Under the pieces are notes generated by a model that did no database searches, was not told the DNA's origin, and worked only from the letters and a program-made list of their open reading frames with translations. A DNA stretch of 64,000 nucleotides from Acanthamoeba lenticulata (Eukaryota; Discosea; Longamoebia; Acanthamoebidae). Position 1 is the stretch's first letter. Each line of letters opens with the position of its first letter. Shown one piece after another: positions 44,601-56,120 of this stretch. Position numbers and translations under genes: made by a program. The stretch covers positions 1 through 64,000 of the forward strand of contig NAVB01000174.1 of assembly GCA_002179805.1 (NCBI GenBank), read 5' to 3'.

Positions 44601-45151
44601 ACATATCTTTATTTATTTATTTATTTAATTCTACGCGTTATTTATTCACTCATGATTTTATTTTATTTTATTCTTCATGTTATTTCAGGTGGTACTTGCG
44701 AGCATTTTTGAGCGCCAAGGTGCCGCCCATCCTGCGACGCAAAGCCGAGATCGAAATCGTGGACTTTTACCTCCTCTTCCACGACAATGTGCGTCGCGCC
44801 TCCATCTCGCGTCCCCCTCCCCCCATTGGTAGTTGGCTAACGGCCTGATGTGCTGACGATCTGTTGGCAACGACAGATGAAAAAGGCGAACGAGAGCGCG
44901 TTGCTCCACGCGGAGCAGGAGCGCGTGGAGGCCTGCGCCGAGGCCATTCTTGCGTGTCTGCCCACGGACCTCGCCCGCTCCATCGTGGAGCAGCAAAAGG
45001 TAACGTTACACTCCACCTCGCCCTTCTCTCCGCTGTCCTGTTGTTGCAAGAAATGCTGACGACGAACCCGCACAAGGCGCGAGCGGCCCACGCCTCGACC
45101 GGCGACGAGGAAGGCAGTGGCGGCGAGAGCGGCGACTGCTACAGCGACTAA
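41625..45151 (+). CDS. DENND6 (FAM116)-type DENN-domain Rab GEF
   Basis: The N-terminus WLTCFFVVKFDLEYGH followed by a tripartite DENN layout identifies DENND6. Later segments are LSFPDCN...FTFRTR, GYVYFRQQKDATSSRGYLQ, KSLVLLSPLLHAHFFKRVIK and LNEPLVVEASDPSRTSDAVL. These are followed by LPGAIIGVTNPHFSHVFAQW, DELIRRHF-like helices, and ASLVPAASTISPF with FLRSQNYHGWLQRRETE near the end. The gene ends GGESGDCYSD at 45149-45151. DENND6 proteins activate Rab14 to control endocytic recycling. About ten exons are seen. Introns are AT-rich or carry TGACGTCA palindromes. A long Ser/Arg/Asp-rich insert (43500-44160) interrupts the domain, unlike animal members. Confidence 0.85.
42812..42823. other. 12-bp palindrome GCTGACGTCAGC in an intron
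   Basis: Perfect palindrome (extended to 14 bp by flanking T/A) in a DENND6 intron, followed within 30 bp by a second partial copy (GCTGACACGTCAGC). Confidence 0.8.
43193..43204. other. 12-bp palindrome GCTGACGTCAGC in an intron
   Basis: Second exact copy in another DENND6 intron (between ISP and LVYSADFRPYF), about 30 nt upstream of the acceptor, so its CTGAC could serve as the branch site. Confidence 0.8.
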
Positions 45152-45252
45152 GCCAAGACTGCATGACAAGCTTGGCATTCCAGGCCCAATAATGAAATCA
45201 TAATCAATTTATTTGTGGTCCCTCTTCTTGGTCGTCCCAAACGCAAGCAGCG

Positions 45253-46358
45253 ATGTCCGAGGAAGCGCACCAGCTGGAGGTGGAAAAGGAGCAGGTGGAA
45301 GAGAAGGTGGCGGAAGAGAAGGTGGAGGAGCAGGTGGAGGAGAAACAGAAGGAAAAGCAGGAAGAGCAGGAAGCAAAAGAAGAGGTTGCGCAAGGAGAGG
45401 AGCCTCAGCGGGTGGAGGAGGAGAAGGAAAGAAAAGAGGAACTCGCGTACCGCTATAGCTATGAGATGCCCCAGTGGCAGTGGTCCCATTGCTGGCAGAG
45501 GCGGGAGCGCAGACTCTTCATGGAACTGTGCAACCGCGCCTTGGAGCGTTGTGAGGACGACGGGGGCGTGTTGCGTCCTCGGGTAGGTTTTCGGTCCTTT
45601 TCGTAGGCTCCTCCGCTTGTGTATTTACTGACTCGGTTTGATGGAAGGTTGCCGATGTGGCGAAGCTGGCGCGGGGCTGGCGGTTCATCGTGGAGAATCT
45701 TGATGAACATGCCAAGGTTGAAGAGGAGTTCTTCTTCCCCACTCTGCGCCGACCAGAGAGCGGTGGCGTAGGAGACGCCCTCGTTGACCATCTGCTTTCC
45801 GATCATCAAGACCTCGGTACTTTAGTAGACTACTTTTAACTCTCAAGCTTCACATCTCTCATACTTCCTGAACGTGTAGAGAGCACGCTGCACAGCATCG
45901 CGTCGGAGAAGTTGCAGCCCCTGGAGGGTGAGCAGCGTACCAAGGAGGCCCTCCAAGCCTTCACCGACGCCGGTACGACATCGCTCCCCCTTCATGTTGT
46001 AGAGCAGACCACCTGACTTACGACTTTTTTTCGCCATCAAGTGAGCGAGCTGCTGGAGCGCTACGGGGAGCACATCAACGAGGAGGAGACCGAGGTGGTG
46101 CCCTTCGTGCGGCGGTTCATGTCGGAGCAGGCGCAGAAGGAGGTGGGCGAGGTCATCAAGAACTACCACCAGAAGCACCCGACGGGCAAGTACGGCCTGC
46201 TCATGTTCCGCGATGCCACCGCTGAACTCCCCGAGGAGCTCGCTCTCTTCAACGCCACCTTCCCCTGGATCCTCCGCAAGGTCATCATCCCCATCATGGC
46301 CCTCACCGACTCCCACTACAAGGAGTACTCGACCATCTTCTACCAGCCCTGGCCTTGA
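45253..46358 (+). CDS. hemerythrin-domain (HHE) protein with glutamate-rich N-terminus
   Basis: The protein starts MSEEAHQLEVEKEQ and has a 60-residue Glu/Lys-rich, coiled-coil-like lead. A four-helix hemerythrin-type domain follows over four exons. Candidate iron ligands are the His in QWSHCWQRRERRL, H-x3-E in NLDEHAKVEEEFFFP, the His in LSDHQDLESTLH, and H-x3-E in YGEHINEEETEVVPF. This order fits the H...HxxxE...H...HxxxE pattern of HHE domains. The protein ends with TFPWILRKVIIPIMAL and STIFYQPWP. Such proteins bind a di-iron site and sense or store oxygen, nitric oxide or iron; the specific role is not predictable. Introns at about 45586-45648, 45824-45878 and 45974-46041 are phase-compatible. 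Confidence 0.85.
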
Positions 46359-46440
46359 CCTTGACTCGACTTCCTCCAAAGACAAACAAAAAAGCAATAA
46401 ATATCAAAACTATTTATTAAATAAAATAATAAAAACAAAT

Positions 46441-49400
46441 TCACCACCAGGAAGAGGCAGGCGTTGGGGTCGGGGTGGGTGTGGAAGCCACCCAGATGTT
46501 GAAGAAGACGGTGGGCGCCGGTCCCCCTTTGTTGGCGGCGAGCGCAACGCTGTCGTCGTTGTCTTCGGCAAAGTAGAGCGGAAGCGTGAGGTAGAGGGCG
46601 AGCCACACGAGGGCGATGCCCGCCCAGCGCCGCACGTTGGCCGCCGGGAAGGCCACGTCGCGCGCCTTCTGCAGTTGCTGGCCGACGAGCAGCAGCAAGT
46701 CGGTTGATGAAGACGATGACGGTGCCGCCTGATCGGCTTCGGCGACGAGGGCCTGCAGGAGGACGAGGCACGCGTGGAGCATAAAGAAGAGGAGAACAGA
46801 GAAGGCCAGCTGTCGCCCGATGATGAAGTGGATCACAAAGTCGACGACGCCCACGACGAGCAGGTACAGCGGGAGCCCCGTCAGCGCGCGCCGCACGGCC
46901 GCCTTGCCGGCCTCGAGCCCCGACGACGACGACAAGGGCGCGACCAGCGAGCCGATGAAGGTGTACAGCGTATCGTGGAGGCCCGCGTTGTAGCGTCGGC
47001 CCCAGAACTCGCCCAGCGAGGTCGCCAGGTAGGGATCGTAGAAGGCCTCTCCGATGTGGTGGTAGTGCACCGGCCCCGAGGTGACCTCAGCCGATGATGA
47101 TGATGACGAAGACGACGAGACGATGGCCCAGCCAAAGCCGGCCATGAGGAAGTCGATGAGGCCCGAGAAGGCCAGGAAGTGGACGGCGGCGTGGACCAGC
47201 AGGAAGCGGGCGCGGTCGAGCCACGGGACGTAGTAGAGCGCCCACGCGAACGTGAGACTGATCACGACGTAGAGCATCCGCAAGGCCAGCGCCAGGGCGA
47301 GCTTGGTGACGCCCCGGATGGCGCGCTTGATGGCCAGCTCGCGCGGCAGGATGATGACGTGTCCGTCCTTGTCGTCGTCGCTCTTGAGGATGACCTTGAG
47401 GATGCTGGCCACGTAGTGGACCAGGCCGCGCAGGTCCCCACGGGCGAGGAGGCCCGCCGCCTTAGTCCGCACGGAAGCCGGGTCGAGAGGCTCCTCCTCG
47501 ACGCCCACCTCCACAGTGAAGCCCGCCACGGTTTCCTTCCTGTGCCTTCGGATAGACAGCGGGTTCTTGGTCACATGCACGGTTCTCTCCAGCTCTGGCT
47601 GCCTCAAGCTTCGCCGGTCTGACCAGGCCAACGTCGTGAGCTAATCTTGTCGACAAATGCATTGAAATATGTGTCGACATGTAGTACCTGGTCTGGCCAA
47701 GACCTTCTGGGTGTTGTTCTTCTGGTCCAGGATGGCTTGGATCCACCAGACCTGGTTCAGTAGTATGGTTGTTTTCATTAGTTTGGGTGGGAGGGCGTGG
47801 GCAGGCGACGAGCGCACCGCCCACACGACCATAAATTATGCTGGCTGCTCACCCCGTAGGGCAGCAGTAGTCACCACCACGCACAACCCAACGTGCAATG
47901 GAAGGGGGTGGCGGCTAGAGGGTCTGCCTGCTTGATCGCAGACCCTTCCAGCAAGGTACGTATGCTTTTGCCCTCCCCCCGCTCCGCTATTTGTACCCAC
48001 CTCCCCTCTCCCTCCCGATTGTGGGACAGAAATGTTGCCCAAATAAACCAGCCACTTGGGGCGGAGCTGTTGTTGCAGCATACCTGCTCGTTCTTGCTGG
48101 GCGCTCCGAAGTAGTGCGAGTCCTTGGACTTGGTCAGCACACGGAACCCGTTGGGCAGGTCGGCTGGCGCGTCAGGCACAGGGACTAGGAGTCAGCTCTC
48201 CAGGGTGGGTGGTGAGAAGGAAAGGGCCGACGTACATCGTTGGCCGCTGGTGTCGTCGACAGACTCGATGGACAAGAGGTCGATCTGCGCAAGACATGAT
48301 TACGATGCACGGGTGGAGGTGAAGAAGAGGTAATGAAGCTAATTATGCGTACCTGGAAGAGGAACTTGTACTTGTGCTCCTTCTTGGCCTTGGGCTTGCC
48401 ACAAACAAGGAGCTCGTTCAAAAGGAACAGCTGCACCTCAATGACCTGGTTCTTGTGCAGGTATTTAACTGCAGCACAAAGCGACGTTATAACACCACAC
48501 GACTATGGAGGTAGTAGAGGGGAGGGGAGGGGAGGTGGACTCACGCTTGGCTTCGTTGACGAAACGCCGGCTGGGCGCCACCAAGGTGGGCGCATCGCTC
48601 CCAAAGCTGCGTTGGATGTCGGCCACCTTCTGCATGTTCTCGGCCACTTTGAGTCTGATGTGGTATTCAAAAAGTGAAAGGCGCACGTAAGGTGGGTCTG
48701 GTCAAGCTCGTTACGATGGCGATAGCCAGCGCGTACCGCTCGTTGAGGTAGTCGGCTACTTCTTGCGTCATCTTCAAGGCGGACGCGAGGTTCTCATAGT
48801 CGACGTGGCTCTCGTCGGTGTTCTTCAGTAGGTCCTGTTCGTGTTTGTTATTTAAGAAACGAGAGATGAGATGCCATGACACGAAGCCTGAAACAAGAAG
48901 AAGAGACGGTGAAGGGAGCAAGCGTCACCTTCAAGAGGAGGATGTAGCGAGGTACACGCTGGATTGGCATGACTTGGTGTTTGTCGCATTCGACAAGCAG
49001 AGCAGAGATGGAGAGCGTCAACCAGAGTTCATGTCATTACGGAGAGGATGAAAAGGTGGGATTGGGCCCGTACTGAGGTAGTCGCTGGCATCGTGGAACG
49101 AGCACTCGGGGTACTTGGCGGTGTCCTTGATGAACTGGGCGAAGGCCTTGTTCTCCTTCATGCACCGTAGATACGTTTGCAGCGCTGTGTGGAAGCAAAG
49201 AAAACGTGAGCACCCACCTTTTTTGGGGGCGAGAAGAAGAAGTAGTAGGACATGAAGTGTATAACTACGAAGAGGTACCGCTGGAGTAATTGCTGCTGTA
49301 GATCGTGTACGTCTTGAGGAAGGGCACAAAGGTGAGGAACACGTCGCCAATCTTCTGCTCAGGAGACCAGTTGCTGATGCGACTCTCCAGCTCTTCCAGC

Positions 49401-50184
49401 AGCTTGGAGTTGACCCTGGCAACATGAAGGCTCATGATGTTGGTTACCAACAACATTTGCAGGGCATTGCTACTTCGCAGGACACGTACCCGATGATGGT
49501 CTCGAGGTTAGAGAAGATGGTCCTGACGTCATCCTACACGCGGTGGTAGGTGAGTAGAAAGGCGGATGAGGCAAGGGAGCGAGGGAGAGTGTGAGCGACC
49601 TTGGCCAGGAGGGGCGTCTCGCGCATGGAGAGGCGCTTCATGAACCACTTGTCAAAGGTCTTGAGATAGCCCACATAGGCCTTCTCGGTCGACAAGATCT
49701 CCTGCGCAATATGCTGCCTCTTCTTGAGCTTGCGCGCTTCCTCGCTTGAAGGGTCGAGCAGCGCGTCGGACGAGGTGGAAGCAAGCGCGTCGCTCCCCAA
49801 GTTCTTGGTCATCTTGGTGATCTTGGCCGGGATGTAAAGGTAGGCCGCGAATTGAAGGAAGGAGGTCATGAGCTCCTTTTGTCGGTCGGCATCGATGAAA
49901 AGCAATTCAAAGGTGTGTAGAATGAGAATGAATTGCTCGAACACCAAGAAGTAGGTGAAAAAGTTGTTCGAGGTCTGAGTAGCGTCAATGAGGAGGAGAG
50001 GCGACAGAAGGAAGACCACAGCAGCTGGTACAAGAGAATAGGCGAGAGGCGGCCGAAGGAGCGCGGCTAAGGGCGAGGCCACAGAAGTAGGCGCAACTCG
50101 CGGTTTCATTTGTGGCAACACCACTCGATGCACGAAGAAAGGGAACGCCACCAGGCCCAACAAGTACGCCAACCAGCCCCACAT
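46441..50184 (-). CDS. membrane-anchored RhoGEF (DH-PH) fused to a wax-synthase-like MBOAT domain
   Basis: From ATG 50184, exon 1 (195 codons) gives hydrophobic segments (WLAYLLGLVAFPFFVHRVV; LVPAAVVFLLSPLLLI; FLVFEQFILILHTFELLF) and the first DH helix (HIAQEILSTEKAYVGYL). Following exons give WSPEQKIGDVFLTFVPFLK, MPIQRVPRYILLLK, a PH domain (VIEVQLFLLNELLVCGK) and its last helix VWWIQAILDQKNN. A 69-nt GT-AG intron (47687-47619) then joins VLARP in phase to the large 46441-47618 exon. That exon encodes five or so membrane helices and the motif SLGEFWGRRYNAGLHDTLY, as in MBOAT wax synthases, with a candidate catalytic His in VVDFVIHFIIG. That exon has no ATG near its start. Every junction checked is phase-consistent. 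Rho activation plus lipid O-acyl transfer is inferred. Confidence 0.7.
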
Positions 50185-50617
50185 CTTGCACTAACACGTT
50201 CTGCGTGTTCTTTTCTGCGTGTTCTTTTTGCTGGCAACAGCCAGAAATTAATGATAGCCCCGTTGTCCGTTCTCACCCAGTCCCGGAGCGCTGGCGTGCT
50301 TCGCAACAGACGAACCAGCCAAGGACCTGGACGTTTTCAAACTCTCGGCAGGGCTGCGCAGCATGCAAGGTTTACTTCCATCCGGGTGAAACAAATGTTA
50401 CGGCAAACGCTCACTCTGCTCTGTTCTTTGAGGCAGAAAATACACTGGCCTGGGGCGAGTGACGTCAGCACCTTCCAAAAGCGGTTTCCTCCACCAACCG
50501 CATCTTGGACACCAACGTTGACCAAAAAGGAAGGGGGTACCCCTTGGCCTGAACGAACACTTACACGTTAGGCAGCGCTGCTTTGCCAACCCTCGCCAAT
50601 ATCCACATCAGCTACAG
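50185..50617. other. divergent promoter region between RhoGEF-MBOAT and EF-hand genes
   Basis: About 430 bp without a recognisable exon. It contains the TGACGTCAGC half-palindrome at 50460-50469 and the 5' leaders of both genes. Confidence 0.45.
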
Positions 50618-51313
50618 ATGGTTCGTTTCACTTAGCTCTCCTCGTGCTGGCCTGCTTCGCTAACCACAACTGTGAACAGGAATTTCTCAGCCAGGAGCAG
50701 ATCGCCGAGTATCAGGGTGTGTTCGCCCTCATGGACAAGGAGGGTCGCGGAACCGTCGATTTCGAAGTCTTGAAGACCGCTATGATGGCTTTGAGTGCGT
50801 TTTCCTCGGCTGGTGCAGATCTGGCGGGGGCTGACTTAACAACTTCACCAATTTCACAGGGATGCACCCGAAGGACAGTGAAATCCGTAACATGATCAAG
50901 GAAGCTGACGTGTCTAAGACGGGTACCATCGACTTCACCGAGTTTGTTGGTGTGCTGACCAGGTACGGAATTGCTCTTCAACAATCCATCCCCTGCGTCT
51001 TTTCACCAACTGCGGGAACAGGAAACTGGGCAAGATGGACAATGAGGAAACCATCCTTAAGGCTTTCAACACCTTCGATCTGAATGACTCCGGAAGCTTG
51101 AACGTGGAGGAGCTTCGCACTTCTCTCTCTTCTCTCGGCGACAAGCTGTCGGACAAAGAGGTAGGTGTACTCTTTGTGGTGTTGCTGCTACCCGACGGGT
51201 GACTGAAGGCACTACCCTCACAGCTCAGGGAGATGTTCGCCATCGGCGCCGATCCCAGTGGCAACTTCGACTACGAGAAGTTCGTGCGGGTGATGGTTGG
51301 CAAGAGCAGCTAA
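50618..51313 (+). CDS. calmodulin-like EF-hand protein
   Basis: The start codon stands alone as the first exon (50618-50620). It is spliced to EFLSQEQIAEYQGVFALMDK, an arrangement familiar from calmodulin genes. Five exons give about 150 residues with four EF-hand positions. Loop 1 (DKEGRGTVDFEV) lacks the position-12 glutamate. Loop 2 (DVSKTGTIDFTE) and loop 3 (DLNDSGSLNVEE) look able to bind calcium. Loop 4 (ADPSGNFDYEK) is shortened and probably inactive. The protein ends VRVMVGKSS. It is closest to the calmodulin/centrin/troponin C superfamily. Two functional loops suggest a specialised light chain or sensor, not bona fide calmodulin. Stop at 51311-51313. Confidence 0.85.
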
Positions 51314-51516
51314 GCGCCCATTGTACTTGTCATTGCGCTGCTGCCAGTAGGGCCAGACACTGGCGCAGCAGGAAATAGCGGAAGAAAACCAAAAATATAA
51401 AGAAAATCTTTCCCGCCCTCCTGCCCGCAACTCGACCTGCGTTTGTTTGCCTGCGTGCATCGTGCAAAGCTCTCACTCAATCATGATTCTCTTTTTGTTT
51501 TCCACCCTGCCAAACG

Positions 51517-53564
51517 ATGGCGCATATGACTGAGACCAAGAAGATCGTGCTCGAGGAGTGGACAGTGGTTGTCCGTGTCGACTCGACAGCACCTGGCAAG
51601 ATCTCGATCGAACTCGGCTACGCTTCAGATGAACCTTTGTCCCTGTGTGCCGAAGTCTCTTCTGTATCCAAGGTGCGTCCATTGCTGCAGCAGGGACACT
51701 ACTACTTTGCAAACACTTCTGCTGCAACAGATTACTCTGTGCGTTGCTGCCGTGCCGGAGGGACCTTCTGGCCAGCGCGGCAAAAGGTTTCTCAGCGCCA
51801 TTTGCTTACCTTCCAGAGTGGCCACGACTCAACGCACTACGCGCCACTCCTTCAGGAAGTCCTGCTGGGAGCGAGAGGGCGAAACACAAAGCGATGACGA
51901 GGACTTCGACTACGCGTACGATCGGCAAACCAAGCTCGCAAGAACCTCGACTTCGGCACAACGCCTCGACTACCCTGTACAGTAATTCATCTTCTTGTGG
52001 CGCTCGCGTGCTCCGACTGATGCACATATTTCTTCTAGGGTGTTAGCTGGTTGTCTATGCTTCCGGCCGAGATACTAATGCATATGCTACACTTTTTACC
52101 CCCTTTGGACCTCGTCAAGCGGTGCGTGTGTTCCTTCCTGTCGCTCACAACTCGGTCGTCACGACTGAGTGCGCTCGTGACTAGGATTCAGTTGGTCTCC
52201 CACGCGTGGCGGGATGTGTGCAATGACGAAACGTTTTGGCGTGCCGTCTATGGCCGCCACGTAGGCAGTTTGGACTACTACCGCCGTACGTGAACCACCA
52301 GATTCATATAAAAAGCTTAGTGTGCTGACCTACTGTACAGCCAAACGTGGGTGGAAGGAGGTGTGCATGCACCCTCTTGAGAGGTTATGCAGGCACGGAG
52401 AGCAGTGCAAAGATGCCCAGCGCAAGAAGTTCGAATTCTACCAGTGGAAGCACTTCTTCCTGCTGTGCAAGAAGGGCCACAGCAAGTTGGTAGAGACTAT
52501 GCTCACGTCTCGCGAGGGTACATCGTAAACGAGTATCTCTTCAGGCTTGATCGTTTCTAAATCGTGCAATTATGCCACACAGTCTATCTGAGCATGAATG
52601 TGCAAGACAAGCATTCAGAATGCACGGCGCTGATGGTTGCCTCCATGAAGGGGCGCACAGACGTGGTGGCTACGCTTTGTGCCAAAGGCGCTCTCATGGG
52701 TATGATGCTTTCTACGTGTTCCTCGCTTCGGTTGTCCCTTGAAACTGCTTCGCTCACGTGTTCCGTTAAACTCAAGACATGACCGATCGCCACGGTATCA
52801 CGGCGCTCATGTATGCCGCGCGAGAGGGACACTTGACGACGCTACAAACCTTGCTTGCTGCTGGTGCAGACTGTAACGCCAAGACAAACAATGGCAGCAC
52901 TTGCTTAATGATCGCGGCTAAGGTAAGCTATTTCCAAACACTCACCTCTGTCCAAACGTACGTTACGAGCAGGACCAACGTAGACCGTTCCTGTCGCAGG
53001 AGGGCTTCCACGAAGTTGTTTCGTGCCTTTTGCGTCATGGTGCACGCGACGACAGCAACCAGAACGGGAGCACGGCACTCACATTCGCCGCCGAGAAGGC
53101 CCGGAGCGAGGTGGTGGAGGTGATGTTAAAGCACAACGCCGATGTCAACGCCAGAACCAACAAGCGAGGCATCACTCCGCTCATCTTCGCGGTGAAGGCC
53201 CGAGACCTTAGGACCGCCAGAATGCTGCTAGAGCACGGAGCGAAGGTGGACGTGCAGACGCTGCGCACCAAGTACACGGCGTTGATAGCTGCCGTGCGAA
53301 ACAACGACGAGGTACTGGCGACTCCCTTTTCTTAGCTAAGCTCTGGCTAAGCAATCTCTGCAAGGCCATGGTGCGTCTTCTGCTCGAGTTCAAGGCCAAC
53401 CCCAACTTGAAGAGCCACGTGGTAAGTGCCCCACACAAAGCTTAAGGTAATAGAATGGCAACCTCACCAAGCGCCGCTGCTACAAATAGGGGCATGATGC
53501 GTTCAACTACGCGGAGGACGACAACATGACCGAAGTACTCCTTCAGTCTGCGGGAAGCAACTAA
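51517..53564 (+). CDS. F-box and ankyrin-repeat protein (second locus)
   Basis: ATG 51517 begins MAHMTETKKIVLEEWTVVVR, an N-terminal region of about 110 residues with no known domain. An in-phase intron (donor within 51973, acceptor at 52038) leads to the F-box, SMLPAEILMHMLHFLPPLDL and QLVSHAWRDVCNDETFWRAV. Ankyrin repeats follow over several exons: CTALMVASMKGRTDVVATLC, GITALMYAAREGHLTTLQTL, LTFAAEKARSEVVEVMLKHN, ITPLIFAVKARDLRTARMLL and RLLLEFKANPNLKSHV. The last exon ends MTEVLLQSAGSN (stop 53562-53564). It has the same order as the 39.5 kb gene, but the sequences differ clearly. A likely SCF substrate adaptor. It converges with the kelch-BTB gene 50 bp away. Confidence 0.78.
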
Positions 53565-53614
53565 CAAGTAGTGAAGGATCAGCAGATGCTCTTCTCGTCA
53601 ACTTTCTTCTTTTG

Positions 53615-56076
53615 TCACGGTCGTTGGTTCAATACATCGCTGCCACCGCGACTGACGCTGTCGCTGCCGTATCGTTTTCGTGCGATGCGTTCGATTCGCT
53701 CCATCTGCTCTTGCGTGAGCCCGGCGGCCGTGGGGAGAGCCCCCAGGGCGGCCCAGTGCTTGGCCAAGTACTCGAGGGTGTACTTGGCCAGGTCAGGCGC
53801 CTTGATCTGGACGGCGAGGAGGTGCAGCTGGACGGCGTTCTCGCCATCCACGTAGCCGATGATCTTGCGCTCGCAGAGGTACTTGAGTCGTTCCAGCTGG
53901 TACTGGTCCGCCACTTGCAGCAGATCGACGAGGCCCTCAGCCTGCATGAAGACTTGTCCTACACGCGGGAAGAAGAGCGCGCACCAAGTGTCAAGAAGGC
54001 GGAAGCTGACGCTCTCACCAACAAGGTACGGACGGCACCGGTGTACAAGAACTCGAGGAGCGCGTAGAACGTGGCGTGCTCGATGCTATCGATCACCACT
54101 ACCCCGCTGTGGGCCTCTCTCATCCCTGCACCACCGCCATCTCAGCCGCGTGTGTTCGATTATCATCACGTGGAAAGAGGGCCGCACCTGAACGAAGCAG
54201 CGCTTGAATGGGCGCGCATCGTGCAGAGAGGATGTTCTTGTGGGCCCGAATCTGCTTGTCGTTCTCTCTCGGGAAGACAAAGGTGACATCGCTCAGCGAC
54301 GGGTCGTCAAGTAGACCCTTGAAGTCGTCGACGAGTGTGTTGGGCGCTCCACCATGTCCGTCGACTTGAAAACCGCATCGTCAACAACACTTTGGCCAAG
54401 AAAAAGAAGAACAGGAATGGATAGAACAAAGAAAGGGTACCGTGGTGGTAGATGAAGAGGTCGTTGAAGCAAAAGTGGAAGATGTTGCATCCGGCAAACG
54501 AGTACAAGTGATCTCCATAGGCCACCAGCGAGTGGTAGGCTCGCTCGCTAACGCCTTCTGACGTCGCCATGCGCTGCCAGCGTCCGCTCTCTATGCGACA
54601 TAGAACCGTGAGGACCTTCGTCGACATCATGGCAGCGCATGGCGACGTGAGAACGCACCAAAATGAAAGACGAGGAGGTCCTTGAAGGAGAAGACGTTGT
54701 CACGGCCGGCAAAGATCCACATGCCGCCGCGCCACACGCACGCGCCGTGGCCCCACCGTGGCCGCGGGCCCGACCCCTCCGACTGCACGAGCGACCACGT
54801 CTCCGTGCCTGAAGAGGTCAACATAAGCAACCAGCACCACCAACAAGATCATCCAAAAAGAAGCTATGGCAACGGTACTGAATCGGTACTCGACGATCTC
54901 GTTGAAGGACTTCTTGCCACCGAAGACGTACATGGAACCGCCGTGCACTACGGCTGTGTGGTGATATCTGCTCACCTCACATGGGCCATAGGCATGAACA
55001 CTTGTACATGACCAACCTTTAGGTAAACAAGAAATAGGGGCATACCGGTCCTTGGGGATGATGCCCTTGGTCTTGACTTTGCGCCACTGCCGCGTGAGGA
55101 AGCTGAACTCGTAGAGGTCGTTGCACTCGAACCCGTCCTTGTCGTAGCCCCCAAAGACGTACATGGAGTAGCGATGCACCACCGCCGAGTGGCCATAACG
55201 CGGCGAGGGAGCTTTGTTGGCTGGCAACACCACCGACCAGTAGCCCTCGTCTTGTGCAAGACAAGTAGCAAGTCAGAAGACTGTGGCCCTTCATAGTCGT
55301 CAAGTGTGTAGCAAGCAAGCAAGCAAGCAGGAGTACTGAGATCGAAACAGTGGAGGTCGTTGTAGTAGCCGTTGGAGGTGCCGCCAAAGACGTACATGCA
55401 GCCCTCGTACATGACCGCGCTATGAAAATGTCGTCCTGCAGGCGCGCTCTCGGCCTCGATGCGGCCCCACTTCTTGGTTTCTGTGCGGTGCAGCCCCACC
55501 AGGTGTATCGACGTCAACAACAAGAAGAAGGCGAGTAGAAGTTGCAGAAGAAGAAGAAGAAGGGCGCTTACCAAAGTTGTAGTGCCAGAGGTCGCGAAGA
55601 AAGGTGCCCGTCGGGTCGGAGCCGCCCCACACGAGGAGAACGCCGCCACCGCGTTCCTCCACGACTGCCGTGTGGCCGTAGCGCTCCCCAGGCCACTCGC
55701 TGCCTTGGTGTGGCTTCAGCTCCTCGAAGCCATCTGTCGAGGGGCCAGCATCAGCAGCAGCCAAGTAGCAAGGAGGAGAGGAACGAGAATGGTGCGCACC
55801 ACCTTTCTTCTTGGCCTTGTGCGGTCGGTGCAACGGCTTCTTGGCCTTCGAGGCAGTCGCCTTTTGCTGTTGCTGTTGTGCAGAGCGGCGCAGACCCGCC
55901 ACGCTCAGAAAGGGAGCAAAGTCCACCAGCACCGTCGTGGTGGTTTCAACTCGTCGCCCCAGCGCCTCTTTTTCGTGCCGATCGCAGGGCAAGTACCGCT
56001 CCTCTTCTTCCTCCTGCTCCCACCCACCGAGGGGGGCACCCCGACGTGCTTCGTCCTTCGCCCCCTCTTCTTCCAT
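53615..56076 (-). CDS. kelch-repeat and BTB/BACK protein
   Basis: From ATG 56076 a charged, Gln-rich lead precedes at least five kelch blades: RYGHTAVVEERGGGVLLVWG, RHFHSAVMYEGCMYVFGG, RYGHSAVVHRYSMYVFGGYD, RYHHTAVVHGGSMYVFGGKK, RWGHGACVWRGGMWIFAGRD and RAYHSLVAYGDHLYSFAG. A BTB domain follows (LLDDPSLSDVTFVFPREN, AHKNILSARCAPIQALL) and then BACK-like helices (GLVDLLQVADQYQLERLKYL, CERKIIGYVDGENAV), ending SDVLNQRP. Kelch first and BTB last is the order of LZTR1-type proteins, opposite to KLHL proteins. The expected role is a Cullin-3 ubiquitin-ligase adaptor. Introns separate most blades. The gene spans about ten exons; borders are approximate. Confidence 0.83.
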
Positions 56077-56120
56077 TATTAAATTCTTTTCGAAACAGAA
56101 CAAAAGAAATAAAATTTTAT

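Noticed and set aside
46441..47631. Stand-alone 396-residue MBOAT gene
   Set aside because: The frame opens with TTG, has no nearby ATG and leaves 9 bp to the upstream stop, whereas a normal intron joins it in phase to the RhoGEF.
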